From NCBI GenBank assembly GCA_050084985.1, contig JBITNC010000001.1:13392001-13456000 (forward strand): a stretch of DNA of 64,000 nucleotides, given 5' to 3'. The notes beneath the pieces are model-generated. The model did not search any database and was not told the DNA's origin. It saw only the letters and a program-made list of their open reading frames with translations. Source of the DNA: Nageia nagi (taxonomy: Eukaryota; Pinophyta). Position numbers and translations under genes: made by a program. Shown here piece after piece: positions 26,663-38,789 of the stretch (positions within the stretch are counted from its first letter, which is position 1; each line of letters begins with the position of its first letter).

Positions 26663-26767
26663 TGTTAGAATTTATAATGCATTATTGTAAGGTATCTTAA
26701 TGTAATTCACTTAATACTTAAGGGTATCCCTAGATACCTTAAGTATTTATTAAATATGATAATTTAA
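26663..26767. repeat. Left part of a split solo LTR (copia type)
   Basis: Begins TGTTAGAATTTATAATG immediately after CAAAT (26658-26662). It is cut by element E2 and resumes near 34900, ending ATTCCATCA at 35522 before CAAAT (35523-35527). Perfect 5-bp duplication and TG...CA ends. Confidence 0.7.
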
Positions 26768-27815
26768 TAATTAACTAAGATGTTGTAATACACATGTCCA
26801 TGTATTTAAGGTATAGTAGTAATTCTTAAGTACTCAATTCCTATTGCTAGAAATTGCATCTTTAGAGAAGATTGACTCCTTTAATCGAACCAAATAGACT
26901 AACTACAAAAGCAAAAGTTGTTGGAAATAAGACTACAAAATAAAAATAAGTTTATTCCTATGCTAATGAGTACTAAGAGAAAATACAAATAAATTTAGAC
27001 TAGCCTATGCATTCATTAAAGTAGAATCCATGCTATATGAATAGTTTGATTTTACAGTAACCAAACTAAACATGACACTTCAAATTACAACAAAACATGA
27101 AAGCCTTATAGATATGGACTAATTACTAATTATCTCTCATAATCCATGAAATATAAATAAATATATCATATAATAGTTTAAGAATAGTGAAATAATATCA
27201 TAATTGAGACATCAAGAAGTAATTCATATTCTATTATACTTTGGCACAAGTACATAATAGGGGTAATATCTAATGTATTTGACCCATTTCTTCTTCATAA
27301 CACTACTAATTATAGTTTTCATGCTAGAGGCTCTATGCTAATAAACTCATAACAAACTCTAACATATAAAAGAACCTATAACTAACTTCATATCAAATTT
27401 GATTATGATACACTTTACAATTTGTATCCAAATCTTTAGCCCCCTCGAGTCATCTCCCATGCATTTGAAAACCTTTAATGTATCTAAAACTTAGGACTTG
27501 GATCTGGTAATTGAAATTACCTTCTTGATTGGAAAATGTATTTTTCCAAACTTTTGGCATTATCTTCATGCTCTCAAATTTGTACAAATCTATCAAAATT
27601 AGATGCTTGAACTATTAGTGCTTGAGTCCTCAAAATATGACCTACAATATATAGTACCTATGGAATCTTCTTCATTTAGTACTTGGATTGCCTATGGTGG
27701 GGTTTTAGATTGATGGAGGTATGTAAAGGATTCTACTAGAGTTTCATCCAAATATTACCATCTTCAATTTGCCAAAAATCTATCAAAATCAAATACCTAT
27801 CAAAAGAGCTAATTT
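26768..27815 (-). repeat. E2 3' LTR
   Basis: Matches 33871-34900 throughout, e.g. AATTACTAATTATCTCTCAT, TTCATATTCTATTATACTTTGG-like and ACTTCATATCAAATTTGAT blocks. Confidence 0.75.
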
Positions 27816-28579
27816 CATCTTTGTTGACTCTATTAGATACCTATTTCTTATGTGAGTATGGCTAGTGAGATAAAATGATTAGTCAACTTTAGGCTAATAT
27901 TAGATATCTTGAAAAATTTGGTTGTTCACTTCTCCACTTTCATCATTTCCTAGGAATATATAGAGAGCTTATCTTCAAAATTATCCTTGACCTAATCTAC
28001 AAAATTATTATTAGACTTCTGCTTAGAGTTACAAAATGCTTTTATTTCTTCCAAAGTATATATACTTTTATATTTTGTATAGAGATATGGCATCTTATTC
28101 CTATAAAAAACTATTAGTGTTCCATTTAATTTACTTATTTCTAGTTTTAATGACTTTATACATCTTTACATAAAAAGCATTAGCTCTTGTAGATGGGCCA
28201 TCATTTGAGATATGGCCAAGAATTTATCATGAGCATTACCAACATTGATGTCTGTGATGCCTTTCTAGTTCATTATTTGATTATTTTTCCATTCTCTACT
28301 AACATCTTGGCTATCCTACTATTTGCATCCAACATAGATTTGTATTCTTCTATTTTCCTCTCGAAATACAATACACATTTCTAAATAGAATTCAACAAAC
28401 TCAAAATGGGGATTACCTTGTTCCAATATCTAACCTTTATATTTTTCAAGGTGTCTATGGGTAATATTGCTTTCATTGGTGCTTGTATACCTTAGTCTAG
28501 AGGATTCTAATCCTTTCTCTTCAACTTCTCTTCAACTAAGCCTTTATGTTAGAAAAATTATCAGTAACTGCCTTCATAT

Positions 28580-29345
28580 CCCTATCCTTCTAGATATCTG
28601 CATCTTGAGTGATCTTGAAATCTTCTTGCATCATTTTATTCTCTTCTTCCAAAACTTTATATTTTTCTTCTTTCCCTTTGAGAATATTATTTAGTGCTTC
28701 AACCTCTAATTCTAAAGCTTGGGCCTGACCATTTTTTATGGCTAGCTCTATGCCCTTGGCCTTTAAGTCTTCCTCTTTTTCTTCTATAATTTTAGTCAGC
28801 TTGAAAGATTCGATTGCTTATTGTAGTTATTAGATTTTTTGATTCGATAGGTTGATCTGTGTTATATAAAATTTATCCTTTTTTGTTATTGTGGCATGCA
28901 CCCTCTCTAGTTTATTAACCTTTCTCTACAACATTATGACATCCACGTCCATTAGGGTCATCCCAGTATTTATTATCTTTCTCTTATCTACTTAACTAAT
29001 CTTGTCTAACCTTAATTGGAGGGATATGCTTATTACATAATCAACCTATCTAGCATTTGTGTCTAGTTGCATTGTTGATATTTCCAACACTTACTTTCAG
29101 ATGTCTATTACCATATCAAGCTGGATTTGGCTTTGGATCTACTATTCTTTTTCATGCTTTTCAAGCCACTCCTTATTGGATTTATCAATATTACTATATT
29201 TTGTGGGTTGGGTAGTAGCATCAATTTTCTTAATTGATATGGTTGGAACCATAAACTATATTAATATGTATATAATAATTTTTAGAACTATATCAATGAT
29301 AAAGAAAATTTTATCAGTTGGCTAGTAGCATCAATTTTGTGGGTT
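28580..29345 (-). pseudogene. E2 coiled-coil ORF fragment
   Basis: The minus strand reads LTKIIEEKEEDLKAKGIELA, then ALELEVEALNNILKGKEEKY and a KVLEEENKMMQEDF heptad run, a clear coiled-coil pattern. It lies between pol and the 3' LTR, where E1 has a similar Lys/Glu/Leu-rich stretch. I infer the same accessory ORF in both. No named domain. Direct repeats of GTAGCATCAATTTT (about 29220, 29325 and near 29350) lie at the junction with pol and may mark the deletion. Confidence 0.5.
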
Positions 29346-29479
29346 AGGTAGTAGCATCAATGGTAGTAGCTTGTTGCCCTTTTTTGTAAGAACTATAGCA
29401 ATGTTTTTTATAATTATATGTGTATAAGATAAAGTATTTTGAAAAGTTTAAGTTCCTCAATATTGGAGTATTAGTAATA

Positions 29480-30190
29480 GTAGATTTTATCTTTTCAAAA
29501 GCTTGCACTCATTTTGGTTTCCATTTGAAAGGGAAATTACCTTTGATTAGTTTTGTTATTGATCAAACAATTTCGATGAAGTTCTAGATGAACCTTCTTA
29601 CAAAGTTGATTTGGCCCAAGAAGGTTTGTAGCTTTTTGATGTTAGATGGAATAGAAATCTTGGAGATGGCTTCTACTATCTTCGATTCAATGGAGAATCC
29701 ATCCTTTGAAATTACATGGCCAAGTAACTTTTCTTAATTATCGACAAAGATGGATTTCTTTAGATTCAATAAAATTTTGAACTCTTGGCACTTCAAATAT
29801 GTTTATCAAAGATGTTGCAAGTGGTACTCTTTCATATTTTTATAAAAAATTATGATATCATATAAGTATACCAGAATAGATTTATTGATTAAATTCATAA
29901 ATGTATAGTCCATTACCAATAAAAATTTTGCTTTGATATTGGATAGACTAAATGGCATTCATTGGAAAGCAAAGGTACCCCATTTTATAGTGAATGTAGT
30001 TTTGTGTTTATGTTCATCTTTTACATAGATCTAGTTATAGCTAGATAAATGATGAAGGAAAGAGTAACATTCAAATCCTACAATAGTGTGGAGAATTTAT
30101 TTCATGAAAGACAAAGGGTAATTATCCTTAAGTGAGGCTTTGTTAAGATTCCAAAAATCCACACATAGCCTAATTTATTTGTTCCTATTT
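29480..30190 (-). pseudogene. E2 reverse transcriptase (Ty3/gypsy), inactive
   Basis: Minus-strand fragments in order: LCVDFWNLNKASLKDNYPL, YNQIYVKDEHKHKTTFT, WGTFAFQ.MPFSLSN and ILVYLYDIIIFYK (about 29840-29880), then GHVISKDGFSIESKIV and LQTFLGQINFVRRFI. This is gypsy RT, closely related to E1. The catalytic pair reads YLYD instead of YLDD, and there are frame shifts. Confidence 0.8.
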
Positions 30191-31420
30191 TGTACTAGTA
30201 CCAAATTGGCCATTCAAGTAGAATATTTTATGGGATAGATGATGTTTTCCTAAAACATCTTTTGAATCTCCTGTTGCATAATCACCTCTATTTTGGGGTT
30301 TACTAGCCTTTGTTTTTGCTAGAGAGGCATTGCTCATTCCTTTAGCTCAATGGTGTGTTGAATGACATCTTTGTTGAACACCTTCAAGTATTCATAACTC
30401 TAGGACATGATATCAACAAACTCCTTCATAAGTTAAACTATCTCATGAATCTCTTCAAATGAATTACTTATACTAATCTTTAGAACTCTATTAGGGACTA
30501 TCTCCAACTCTTGAAAGTTTTTAGGAGGATACACTATCTTCTCTCTTCTCACTTGATCATCTCTATTGAAGATATTTTCAAATTATATAACACCTTGTAA
30601 GGTATTATTCCTCAATTATAGCACATCTTCTTCTCTAAAAGCCTCAACTAGTGACTCTTGGCTATTTGAACACAATAATTATATTACGAAGAATGTATTT
30701 ATGTCTTCATTACTATAAAAAAAACATACCAAAAATAGCCATTATCTGGTAGATTCCTTTCCTCCTCAGCCAATGATATAGGTGGGATCAAACTTTGATC
30801 CTTTATAAGCTAAGGCATTAGAATCACTATTCTAATCCTTAAAGATTGTAGTGATATTTAAAGCACTAAAACTTTCTAGTAAATACCATACTCTCTTTCT
30901 ATATTTCTTCAAGTTATGATTCTTTTTTGAGCACTTATTTTTCACTTAATTAATAACTAGGTCTAAGTTACCAAAAATAATCAGGCACTTTATCTTCAAT
31001 TTATCTACTTGTTCTAATCCTAGATATAGGGGTTCATATTCTTCTACATTATTTGTGCAACTTTAAGTCAGAAGAAAGGAATATCTCTTTTTTTGACTAG
31101 TAGGGGAATTCAAAATAACTTTGGCACTAACACCAGTCTTTAATTTTGCTTCATCAAAATGCATTTTCCATAACTCTTATTCCCTTAATCCTTGAAGGAT
31201 AAGGGCTAGAAAGTCAATTATCTCCTCAAAAATTACATTGTTTCCCATGCCTTTACTCTTAATCTACTTGATCATAAGTTCAAAAACTAGATCTATAAAA
31301 TCTAATTCCATTTCAACTACATTGGTTAACATGGCCTGCTCACTTATCAAATTTACCTAAGGGAGTTTTTTTATGAGAAATCTTAAAGTAGGTTCATTGG
31401 AAACCTTAAATATTTTATTC

Positions 31421-31936
31421 TTAAATGGAATGATTATATGGGAATAATCCATAGCTATGTACTCTCCTAGTTTGAAGGTGAATTATCTTAATAAATATAA
31501 ACCAAATATCAAGGGGAAGATCCACTACTATGACATCTTGGACAATAGAGACTGTTAGGCATTTATGAAGTTTCATTAGAACATCCTTTACTACCCCAAT
31601 GGTTTTAACAATAGTACAATCTAATTGGATAATTACAAGAGAATACCTAGTGTAGGTTAATCTTTTAACCTCATATACTTTCTCTGGCATAACAATCATA
31701 AGTGCCCCTAAGTATATCATACAATTATGTACAATATGTCCTTCTAGCTAAATATAAATATAGATAGGAGAGGGTCTATTCTTACCCATACTTGGTAACT
31801 TTGTAGCTGTGTCTAGATTGTAGTTCCAACTTTCATCTCCTCCAATGTGGATCATGAGTGCTACCTTCAATAGGTCAATTTTTCTGTGAATATGTAAGGC
31901 ATCAAAGAGTGATGCTCTTAATAGGATACTCTTCAA
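31421..31936 (-). pseudogene. E2 aspartic protease remnant
   Basis: Frame 31421-31720 carries IQLDCTIVKTIGVVKDVLMK and TVSIVQDVIVVDLPL, the same post-active-site pattern as E1 (IQLDSSSVDVVGSVK ... IVIDL). The upstream frame 31748-31936 is the less conserved lead-in. The active-site Asp triplet is not traceable. Confidence 0.65.
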
Positions 31937-33146
31937 TTAGTTCATAATGTTATATGGAGAAATGCAAGAGAAGATTTCATTTGATTATTTCTTCTTATAT
32001 GATTGGGCTACTTCTTCTCTTTGGAACCTTGTTAGAGATGGATATCTAAATCTCTTAGATATCTTTTTTCTTTCTTAAATTTCTAGGAGAATAGAGGCTT
32101 GATCCCTAGGATGCTTCTATGAAAATTACTTTTCTAGCAAAACTTTTATTTATGGTACAAAATTTGCCTATGGGTATCTTTGATGGTAGCTTGGGATATG
32201 TGGGTGATGATGGTTAGCTTGAATTAGCTGGGTGCTATTGGATTTGCCTACGAGGTAGGAATTATCTAGGAGTAGATCTAGTCTCAACCACTCTATTGGA
32301 AGGTTCTAGGAGAATCATAAAATTTACCTCTAATGTTTTCTCATCAACATAATAACTAGTATCAACACATCCATTAGCTGCTAGTCTCATCTGATGATGA
32401 TAGATAGGAAAAGTATTCTATACATGAGTATCATTATAGGCTTTACACCAATCTTGATTAGGTGGAATGTTGTATGCATTTTAAGACATATAGAATTTGT
32501 ATGATTGAGGAGGTTCCCTCTTTTATGGTGGTTGATATCTAGCCAACAAGGGATAGCTTATTTATTTTCCTCCATTATCCCTCTAATCATAATAATCTCT
32601 CTTATGAGCTACTCTTTTTTCAGATATCCTTTGGTTAGACAAGGTCCTCACCAAAGATTCCAATTCAACAATCTTCATTTGGTTGGCATTCTTTTGTTGT
32701 TGTACACTACTACTAGGGATAGGTGCAAGAAGTGCTAATTTAGGAGTAGGTGTAGGTAAGGAAAGTTATGCTTATGGGGTAGGAAAAGCAAGTTGTGGTT
32801 GCAATGCTAATAGATGCAACTAGGGTGCTTGAGCTATAGGTGGGAGAGGATAATTTTGCATTGGAGATTCCATGCAAGAGAAAGGTATGTATGCCATTGG
32901 AGTAAATACTCTAGGAGGGAGTTTTCATATTCAAATGAGGGTAGCTTCAACTTGTAATGTAGCTTTATAGATATTAGGAAACTATTGAGGATCATTTATC
33001 TAGATATTAGTAGCTAGATCTAGAGTGAAAGATCTAAGATAAAACATCAAATCCATAAAAGAATTTGGTCTCACATTTGGGGGAATTCTAGCCTAAGATT
33101 TAGCAAATATAAGGTTTAAATTGGATATATTCTACATAGGATCTCT

Positions 33147-33560
33147 CTAATTGATATTAAATTTAGATAGTAAAGAGTAATAATCACCAAAATCATTGAA
33201 CTCCATAATGAAAGGTTTTGCCAGCTTAGCCCATATAGATATGGAATTGGAAGGAAGTATCTGGTACCAGTCTAGAACTTTATCAAAAAGAGATATAGAA
33301 AGCAATCTAAGCATTACATCTTCATGGAATATATTATGATACTTTGCCATCTCCATGATATCTTGACAATGTTCATATGCAGTATTTCCATACCCATCCC
33401 AATGTTGTAAAGCTTTTGTAGCTTGCACTAGGATCTCATGAGGATTTGTAATATTAAGGGCTCCAAAAGCATTCCACTTTTGGTAAACATGAGGTGTATC
33501 TTATTGATCCATTTGAATAGGCTGATAAATTCTATTATTTTATCTAGGAGGTGAAATTGA
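33147..33560 (-). pseudogene. E2 gag remnant
   Basis: A 93-aa frame with YEHCQDIMEMAKYHNI, VMLRLLSISLFDKVLDWYQ and SIWAKLAKPFIMEFNDFG, the capsid pattern shared with E1 gag (YEHCQD, MRLLL, W, FAKYGD). A stop and frame change separate it from the upstream start, near 33500. Confidence 0.75.
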
Positions 33561-33832
33561 ATTTAATGCACTAGGAGTTAATATATGAGTCAAATCCATC
33601 ATATATTTGGACTTTCTAACTAGAGATTGGATAGATCTTGGAGAACTTTTAGCTCTAGAGGATTCATAAGGTCTCCTAATTTGAGATCTTCTTCTCATAA
33701 TTAACAAAACTAAATGAAATGGATCTTGAAGTACTTTTTATTGGGTTAAAATATTTATCAAGAAAAATGAGTTTCATCTAAGTGAATTTGCCATCATTAT
33801 ACAAACATCATACATAATATAAATGGTTAGTA

Positions 33833-33856
33833 GGTCATCCCACTGGGCATGCTAAA
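33833..33856 (-). promoter_or_regulatory. E2 candidate primer-binding site
   Basis: Minus-strand TTTAGCATGCCCAGTGGG lies 14 bp inside the 5' LTR edge and aligns without gaps to the E1 site, differing only by transitions. Confidence 0.45.
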
Positions 33857-33870
33857 AAGAATTATACTAC

Positions 33871-34900
33871 TATTGATTGAGATGTGGTAATATATGTGCC
33901 TATGTATCTAATATATAGTAGTAATTCTAAAGGAAGCAATCCCAATTTCTAGAAATTACATCTTTGAAGAAGGTTGACTCCTTTTATCAGACCAAATAGA
34001 CTAACTACAAAATAAAAAGTTGCTAGAAATAAGACTATAAAATAAAAATAAATTTATTGCTATGCTAATGAGATCTAAGAGAAAAATAAAAAAAAAATTG
34101 AACCAACCTAGGAATTCATTAAAGTATAATTTGTGTTGGTCAAATAGTTAAATTTTACATCCACCAAACTAAGCACAACACTCCAAATTATAGCAAAACA
34201 TGAAAGCTTCATAGGTACAGATCAATTACTAATTATCTCTCATAATCCATGAAGTGCGAATAAATATATCACACAATGGTTTAAGAATAATGAAAGAAAA
34301 ATAATAACTAATAGATCAAGAAGTAATTTGTATTCTATTATACTTTGGCATAAGTGCATAATAGGGGTAATATCTAATGTATTTAACCCCTTTCTTCTTC
34401 ATAACACTACTACTTATAGTTTTCTTACTAGAGGCTCTATGCTAACAAACTCTGACATATAAAAGAACCTATAACTAACTTCATATCAAATTTGATTCTA
34501 ATATGGTTTACAAATTGGATCCAAATCTTTATACCCCTTTAGTCATCTTTTGCACATTTTAATACCTTCAATGTATCTGAAAATTGATGCTTGGATCTAG
34601 CAGTCAAAATCGCATTCTTGATTGGAAAATGTATTTCTTCATACTTCCAAAACTATCTTCATGCTCTTGAATTTGTACATATCCATTAAAATTAGATGCT
34701 TGAGCTATTAGTACTTGAATCCTCAAAATATGGTCTACAATATGTAGTATCTCTAAATTCTTCTTCATTTAGTTCTCGGGTTACCTATGGTAGGGTTTTA
34801 GATTGATGAAGGTATGTGAAGGATTCTACAGGAGTTCCAACCAAATATTACCATCTCCACTTTGTTGAAAGCCTATCAAAACCAAATACTTCTCAAAAGA
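33871..34900 (-). repeat. E2 5' LTR
   Basis: Begins TATTGATTGAGATGTGGTAA and is homologous to 26768-27815. The similarity ends after CAAAAGAG at about 34895. Confidence 0.7.
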
Positions 34901-35522
34901 GTTGAGGTTGCCTTTATTATGACTTTCTCAAACCTCTGGTAATGTCTACAACTCACAAAACTGTTGAACTTATGCCAAAATTAAACTTCAACATTTCACA
35001 AAAAATTGGCTGTGTGATCAATCAATAGCACTATAGCTACCAAAAGGATTTACCCATTCAAAATATTCTTATTTATTTAGAAAATATGTATGGATATATA
35101 GTAACTTTTTGCTACATTCCATCTCATAAGCATGCCCCTTGGGTAAAAGGGGGATGCATTTCATGACTTTGTTTGATGGTTAATAGGGTGATCCAAGAGA
35201 GGATTTTGGCTTTTAAATAGAGGGAAATCTCCTTGAGATTACATACTTGGAGAAGCATGAAAATTATAGTCTTGTAGAGTTGTAGGAATGCTCTTGTAGG
35301 TGTTCTATAAAAGAACACTTGTAGAAGAATTCTTGAGAATTTATAGGAGAGTTTATTTGTGATAAGTAATAGAAAATATGGTTCAAAATTGTATGTACTC
35401 TCATAGTTGGAGGAACCACCATATATGGTATTTCTCATTGTGCATGAATTTGTGTTGCTTATGTTAGAGATTTATGGAATCCTTCAAGGTGATCTTGGTA
35501 ATGGAATCTTTCAATTCCATCA
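34901..35522. repeat. Right part of the split solo LTR
   Basis: Carries blocks shared with the copia LTR at 20717-21236 (AGGGTGATCCAA, a GTACTCTCATAGTTGGAGGAA-type block). It ends ATTCCATCA, followed by the CAAAT target copy. Short frames here are chance. Confidence 0.65.
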
Positions 35523-35527
35523 CAAAT

Positions 35528-36080
35528 TATTTTGAAACCTTTTTATACTAGGCTCTAGGTGCTTGCTTAAGTCTATACAAGGACTTCTTTAGTTTACATA
35601 CAAGTGACTCTTTTCCTTTCACAACAAACCCTTTTGGTTGATTCATGTAGATTTCCATATCTAAGTCACCATTGAGAAAATCACTTTTAATGTCAAGTTA
35701 AAAACCTTTCCATCCTTGATCTACTAAAAGGGTAAGGATTATCCTAACTATGGGTATTTTTATCATTGGATCAAAGGTTTTCTCATTATAAACCTTGTAT
35801 TTCTAAGCAAAACCCTTTGCTACTAACCTTATCTTGTATTTATAAATTTTCCCAAATGAATTGTATTTGATCTTGTAAATCCACTTATTGCTAATCACAT
35901 TCTATTCATTGGAATAAGGAATAAAGTCCAAAATTTTATTTTCATAAGTGTCTCATATTCTACTTTCATGGTTTCCATCTAGAATTCATGATTCAAAGTT
36001 TCTTTAAATTATGAGGGATCATTCTTGCTATCTATTTTGGTAAACAAGGATTTGTTTAAGGTCATATTTCTTGTTATCCT
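35528..36080 (-). pseudogene. Ty1/copia RT N-terminal half
   Basis: Reverse-strand fragments follow the copia RT order: NHEF.METMKVEYETLMK, a [15 protein letters not shown]-like piece (from QLDIKSAFLNG), then KSLY..KQAPRA-like wording and FQNNL. The segment stops at CAAAT (35523-35527) and continues in the C-terminal half at 26657. The two halves are one RT split by the solo LTR and E2. Multiple stops. Confidence 0.75.
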
Positions 36081-37290
36081 TTATGTTGAAGAATTTTTCT
36101 CCTCAAGTGACTTATCTACACTAACATCCAACCAATTAGATGTAATAGAAGAGTCATCAAGATCATCCAAATCCTCATAGGAAGTAGTTTTCTCAAGTAG
36201 TTCATTGAACTTTACATCCCTTGAGATGAACATTACTCTATAGGAAGGAGAGTAGAGCTTGTAACCTCTATGCTGATTGTCATAGCCCACAAAGATGCAC
36301 TTTTTAGATCTTTTTTCAAATTTCTTTATTTTCTCTAAAATAATGAAGTCATAGGAATCATATCTAAATATCCTAAAGTTAGTGATGTTAGGTTTCTTTC
36401 TCATCCATGCCTCACACGGGATTATGCCTTTAACTACTTTTGTAGGATACCTATTTATGGTGTATATCCCATTATTTACAACTTCATCTCATAAGAAACT
36501 AAAATCCTAAAGTTAGCAATGTTTGGTTTCTTTCTCATCCATGCCTCATATGGGATTATGCCTTCAATTACTTTTGTAGGATACCTATTTATGGTGTATA
36601 TCCCATTATTTACAACTCCTTCTCATAAGAAACTAAGGAGATCATCTATGAACCTTTTCATTTCCATAATGGTTCTATTATTTCCTTTAGTAATACCATT
36701 TTACTGAGGGGTGTAAGGGATCATGAACTACATCTTGATCATGTATTTGGCACAATAATCATTGAACTCATTTCTATTGTATTCATATCGATTGTTAGAT
36801 CTAAGCATATTAATCTTAAAATCAATCTAATTTTTAACAAGGGCTTTGAAATATTTAAACTTATCAAAGGTTTGATCCTTGTGCTCAAGTAGATAACCAA
36901 ATGTTATCCTATTGAATTCATAGATGAAGGTTAAGATATATGATTCTCTCCTAAGAAACTTAGTCTAAAATAAACTCATCAAATATGAATGCATAAGCTA
37001 AAGAGGTTTTGTTTCCCTTATTGGCTTATCTTTTTCAAATCTTTACCTATTCATTTTATATAGGATGCACTTCTCACAAAGACTAATTATGGGTGATATC
37101 ATAGGTAAACCTTCCACAAGTTATTGGTTTTTCATATTTTGAATACTCTTGTGGCTAAGGTTTCCTATTTGATGATGCCAAATATTGCCCCTAGAGCAAA
37201 CATTTGTAGTAAGATACATCCTTTTGGGAACTTGATGTAATATGTAGAGATCATCCTTCACTGATCCTTTCATCAAATAGGAAATTCCTT
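36081..37290 (-). pseudogene. Ty1/copia integrase remnant
   Basis: Frame 36081-36404 holds the end of the copia integrase region: KPNITNFRIFRYDSYDF, KRSKKCIFVGYDNQHRGYKL and FISRDVKFNE. The core upstream (36600-36720) reads IPYTPQ.NGITKGNNRTI, the copia 'PQQNGVxERKNRT' motif with changes. A 134-bp tandem duplication disrupts the frame. GPY/F and chromodomain are absent, as expected for copia. Confidence 0.8.
36371..36638. repeat. 134-bp tandem duplication in copia integrase
   Basis: Unit 1 is 36371-36504 and unit 2 is 36505-36638. Both start TCCTAAAGTTAG and end ATAAGAAACTAA. 134 is not a multiple of three, so the frame is broken. Confidence 0.9.
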
Positions 37291-37292
37291 AC

Positions 37293-37570
37293 TTAATGCA
37301 CCAGGAGTGTGAGATGAACTTGAATTATTAAAAACAAGTTCATCTTGAGTTTAGGCATATAGAGCATATTTTTAGGAACCTTCCCATGAATCAATACACT
37401 TCTAATCCCATGGAATTTGAGGATTGAATTATCACCTACCATAACTACATCATTTCTATACTTATAAAATTTTTCAAACTTAGCCTTTTCAAAACACATG
37501 TGATTAGTGCACCCAAAGTCAACAATCCAATCATTCGAGAAAGTGTGACTTAGAGTAAAAGACACAAAAA
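37293..37570 (-). pseudogene. Ty1/copia protease remnant
   Basis: Frame reads NDWIVDFGCTNHMCFEKAKF and later GKVPKNMLYMPKLKMNLF. Copia proteases have WIxDSGxTxHM; here DSG has become DFG, so the active site is altered. The downstream 'VLYVPxLxxNLLS' motif is recognisable. Confidence 0.8.
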
Positions 37571-37599
37571 GAAACTAGTCTTAAAAGTCTTCTTACCTT

Positions 37600-37945
37600 T
37601 GAAGTTCTTGATATTTATATTTCCCTTATTTTTTTCTTCCTTTTTCTTTTTGTAGTAGTCAAATTCATAACCACTAAAAAGTTATAATTACCATCAAATT
37701 TTACCTTTGTATTTGGTTGATTTTCCTTGCCCTTTCCATCTCTTTGTTTGTAGTTATTGTTGTCCTTCTTTTCAAACTTCTTGGTAGTAGAAGGAAATGA
37801 CTTCTTTTGATGCTTGAACTTCTTGAAAGGATTTTTGGTTATTCCAAGAGCAATGTTGTTGTCCTTTGGAGAAGAGGTCAACACCTTTTTGTTAAGAGTT
37901 TCCTCATGCTTCAGAAGGAGCCTTGAAAGGTTCTCAAGAGAGAAG
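37600..37945 (-). pseudogene. Ty1/copia gag C-terminal remnant
   Basis: The minus strand reads LSRLLLKHEETLNKK, then a Lys/Asn-rich basic tail (37615-37884, FKKFKHQKKSFPSTTKKFEK). This is the usual C-terminal copia gag before the zinc knuckle and protease. The CCHC box itself was not found. The right end is cut by an LTR at 37946. Confidence 0.65.
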
Positions 37946-38666
37946 TGTAGAAACCTAAAAATTATTTATTATTTATTCAATAAATCTTATTTAGAATCAT
38001 TTAATGATTAAAAGGAAATAATACATAAATCAAGATACAATAATTATTACAATGTAATACCATGTGCTAGGGCCAATGTAATATCATCTAACATGGTTTA
38101 TATTTTAAATTATCTTGAATATTGAAAATATTATTGTTATTACTATGAGTTAGCTTTCACTTCATTTTTTTTCCTTGTAGGCTATAAATACGTGAGATGA
38201 AGGTTGATATTCCTATCATAACTCTCTAACAAATGGTTTTCCCAAACATTGTACCCATAATGTCTCTTGATGCCACCTATCTTGAGAATTTTTTATACTC
38301 TTAGAGCTCTTCTATCTCTCTCTTGCATGACATATGTAACTGTGAAGCCAACACCATCAATGGCATGCCACTTCTACACAACCAATGGCATGCACCTTTT
38401 AAATTGGGAGGTCCATATTTTAGGAAAGGATTAGTGGTGCCATTATACTGAATATCCATTATGAGCTTCTCTAAATTCTAATCGTAATCCTCTAAAGATT
38501 CATTATTATTATGCTCTTGAGGATTGTACACATCACTGGCTACTGGCCTCACTTTGTATCATGTTTTATATGTTTATGTATATTTGTTATAATATGATAT
38601 AGAGCTACTTATCATTAGACCATTTATTTATTTATGTATTTATTAATTACATATTATTGGATTTAC
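37946..38666 (+). repeat. Gypsy-type LTR (+), same family as the solo LTR at 2445
   Basis: Begins TGTAGAAACC inside copia gag and ends GGATTTACA. Contains TATAAATACG (about 38182), a plausible promoter box, and CTTGATGCCACCTATCTTGAG shared with the reverse complement of 2445-3146. The gag region follows, so it is a 5' LTR. No partner LTR was seen to the right. Confidence 0.7.
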
Positions 38667-38789
38667 AATTTAGTGAACCCAACATTCCTACATACCTAGG
38701 TCTTAACTTGGGACGTATTCTAAAACTTCATGAATCCATTTTCACTATTATTCATTCCTCCACCTAAAGCTCTTTGAGTAATAGCAAGA

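Larger units (their letters stand above)
26768..34900 (-). mobile_element. E2: decayed Ty3/gypsy element with internal deletion
   Basis: Related LTRs at about 26768-27815 and 33871-34900 enclose gag (33.1-33.6 kb), protease (31.4-31.7), RT (29.5-30.2) and a coiled-coil ORF fragment (28.6-29.3), all on the minus strand. Compared with E1, the RNase H, integrase and N-terminal part of the extra ORF are missing, so RT is almost joined to the coiled coil. The element sits inside the split solo LTR and is the youngest layer there. Edges are good to about 20 bp and no clear TSD was found. Confidence 0.7.
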
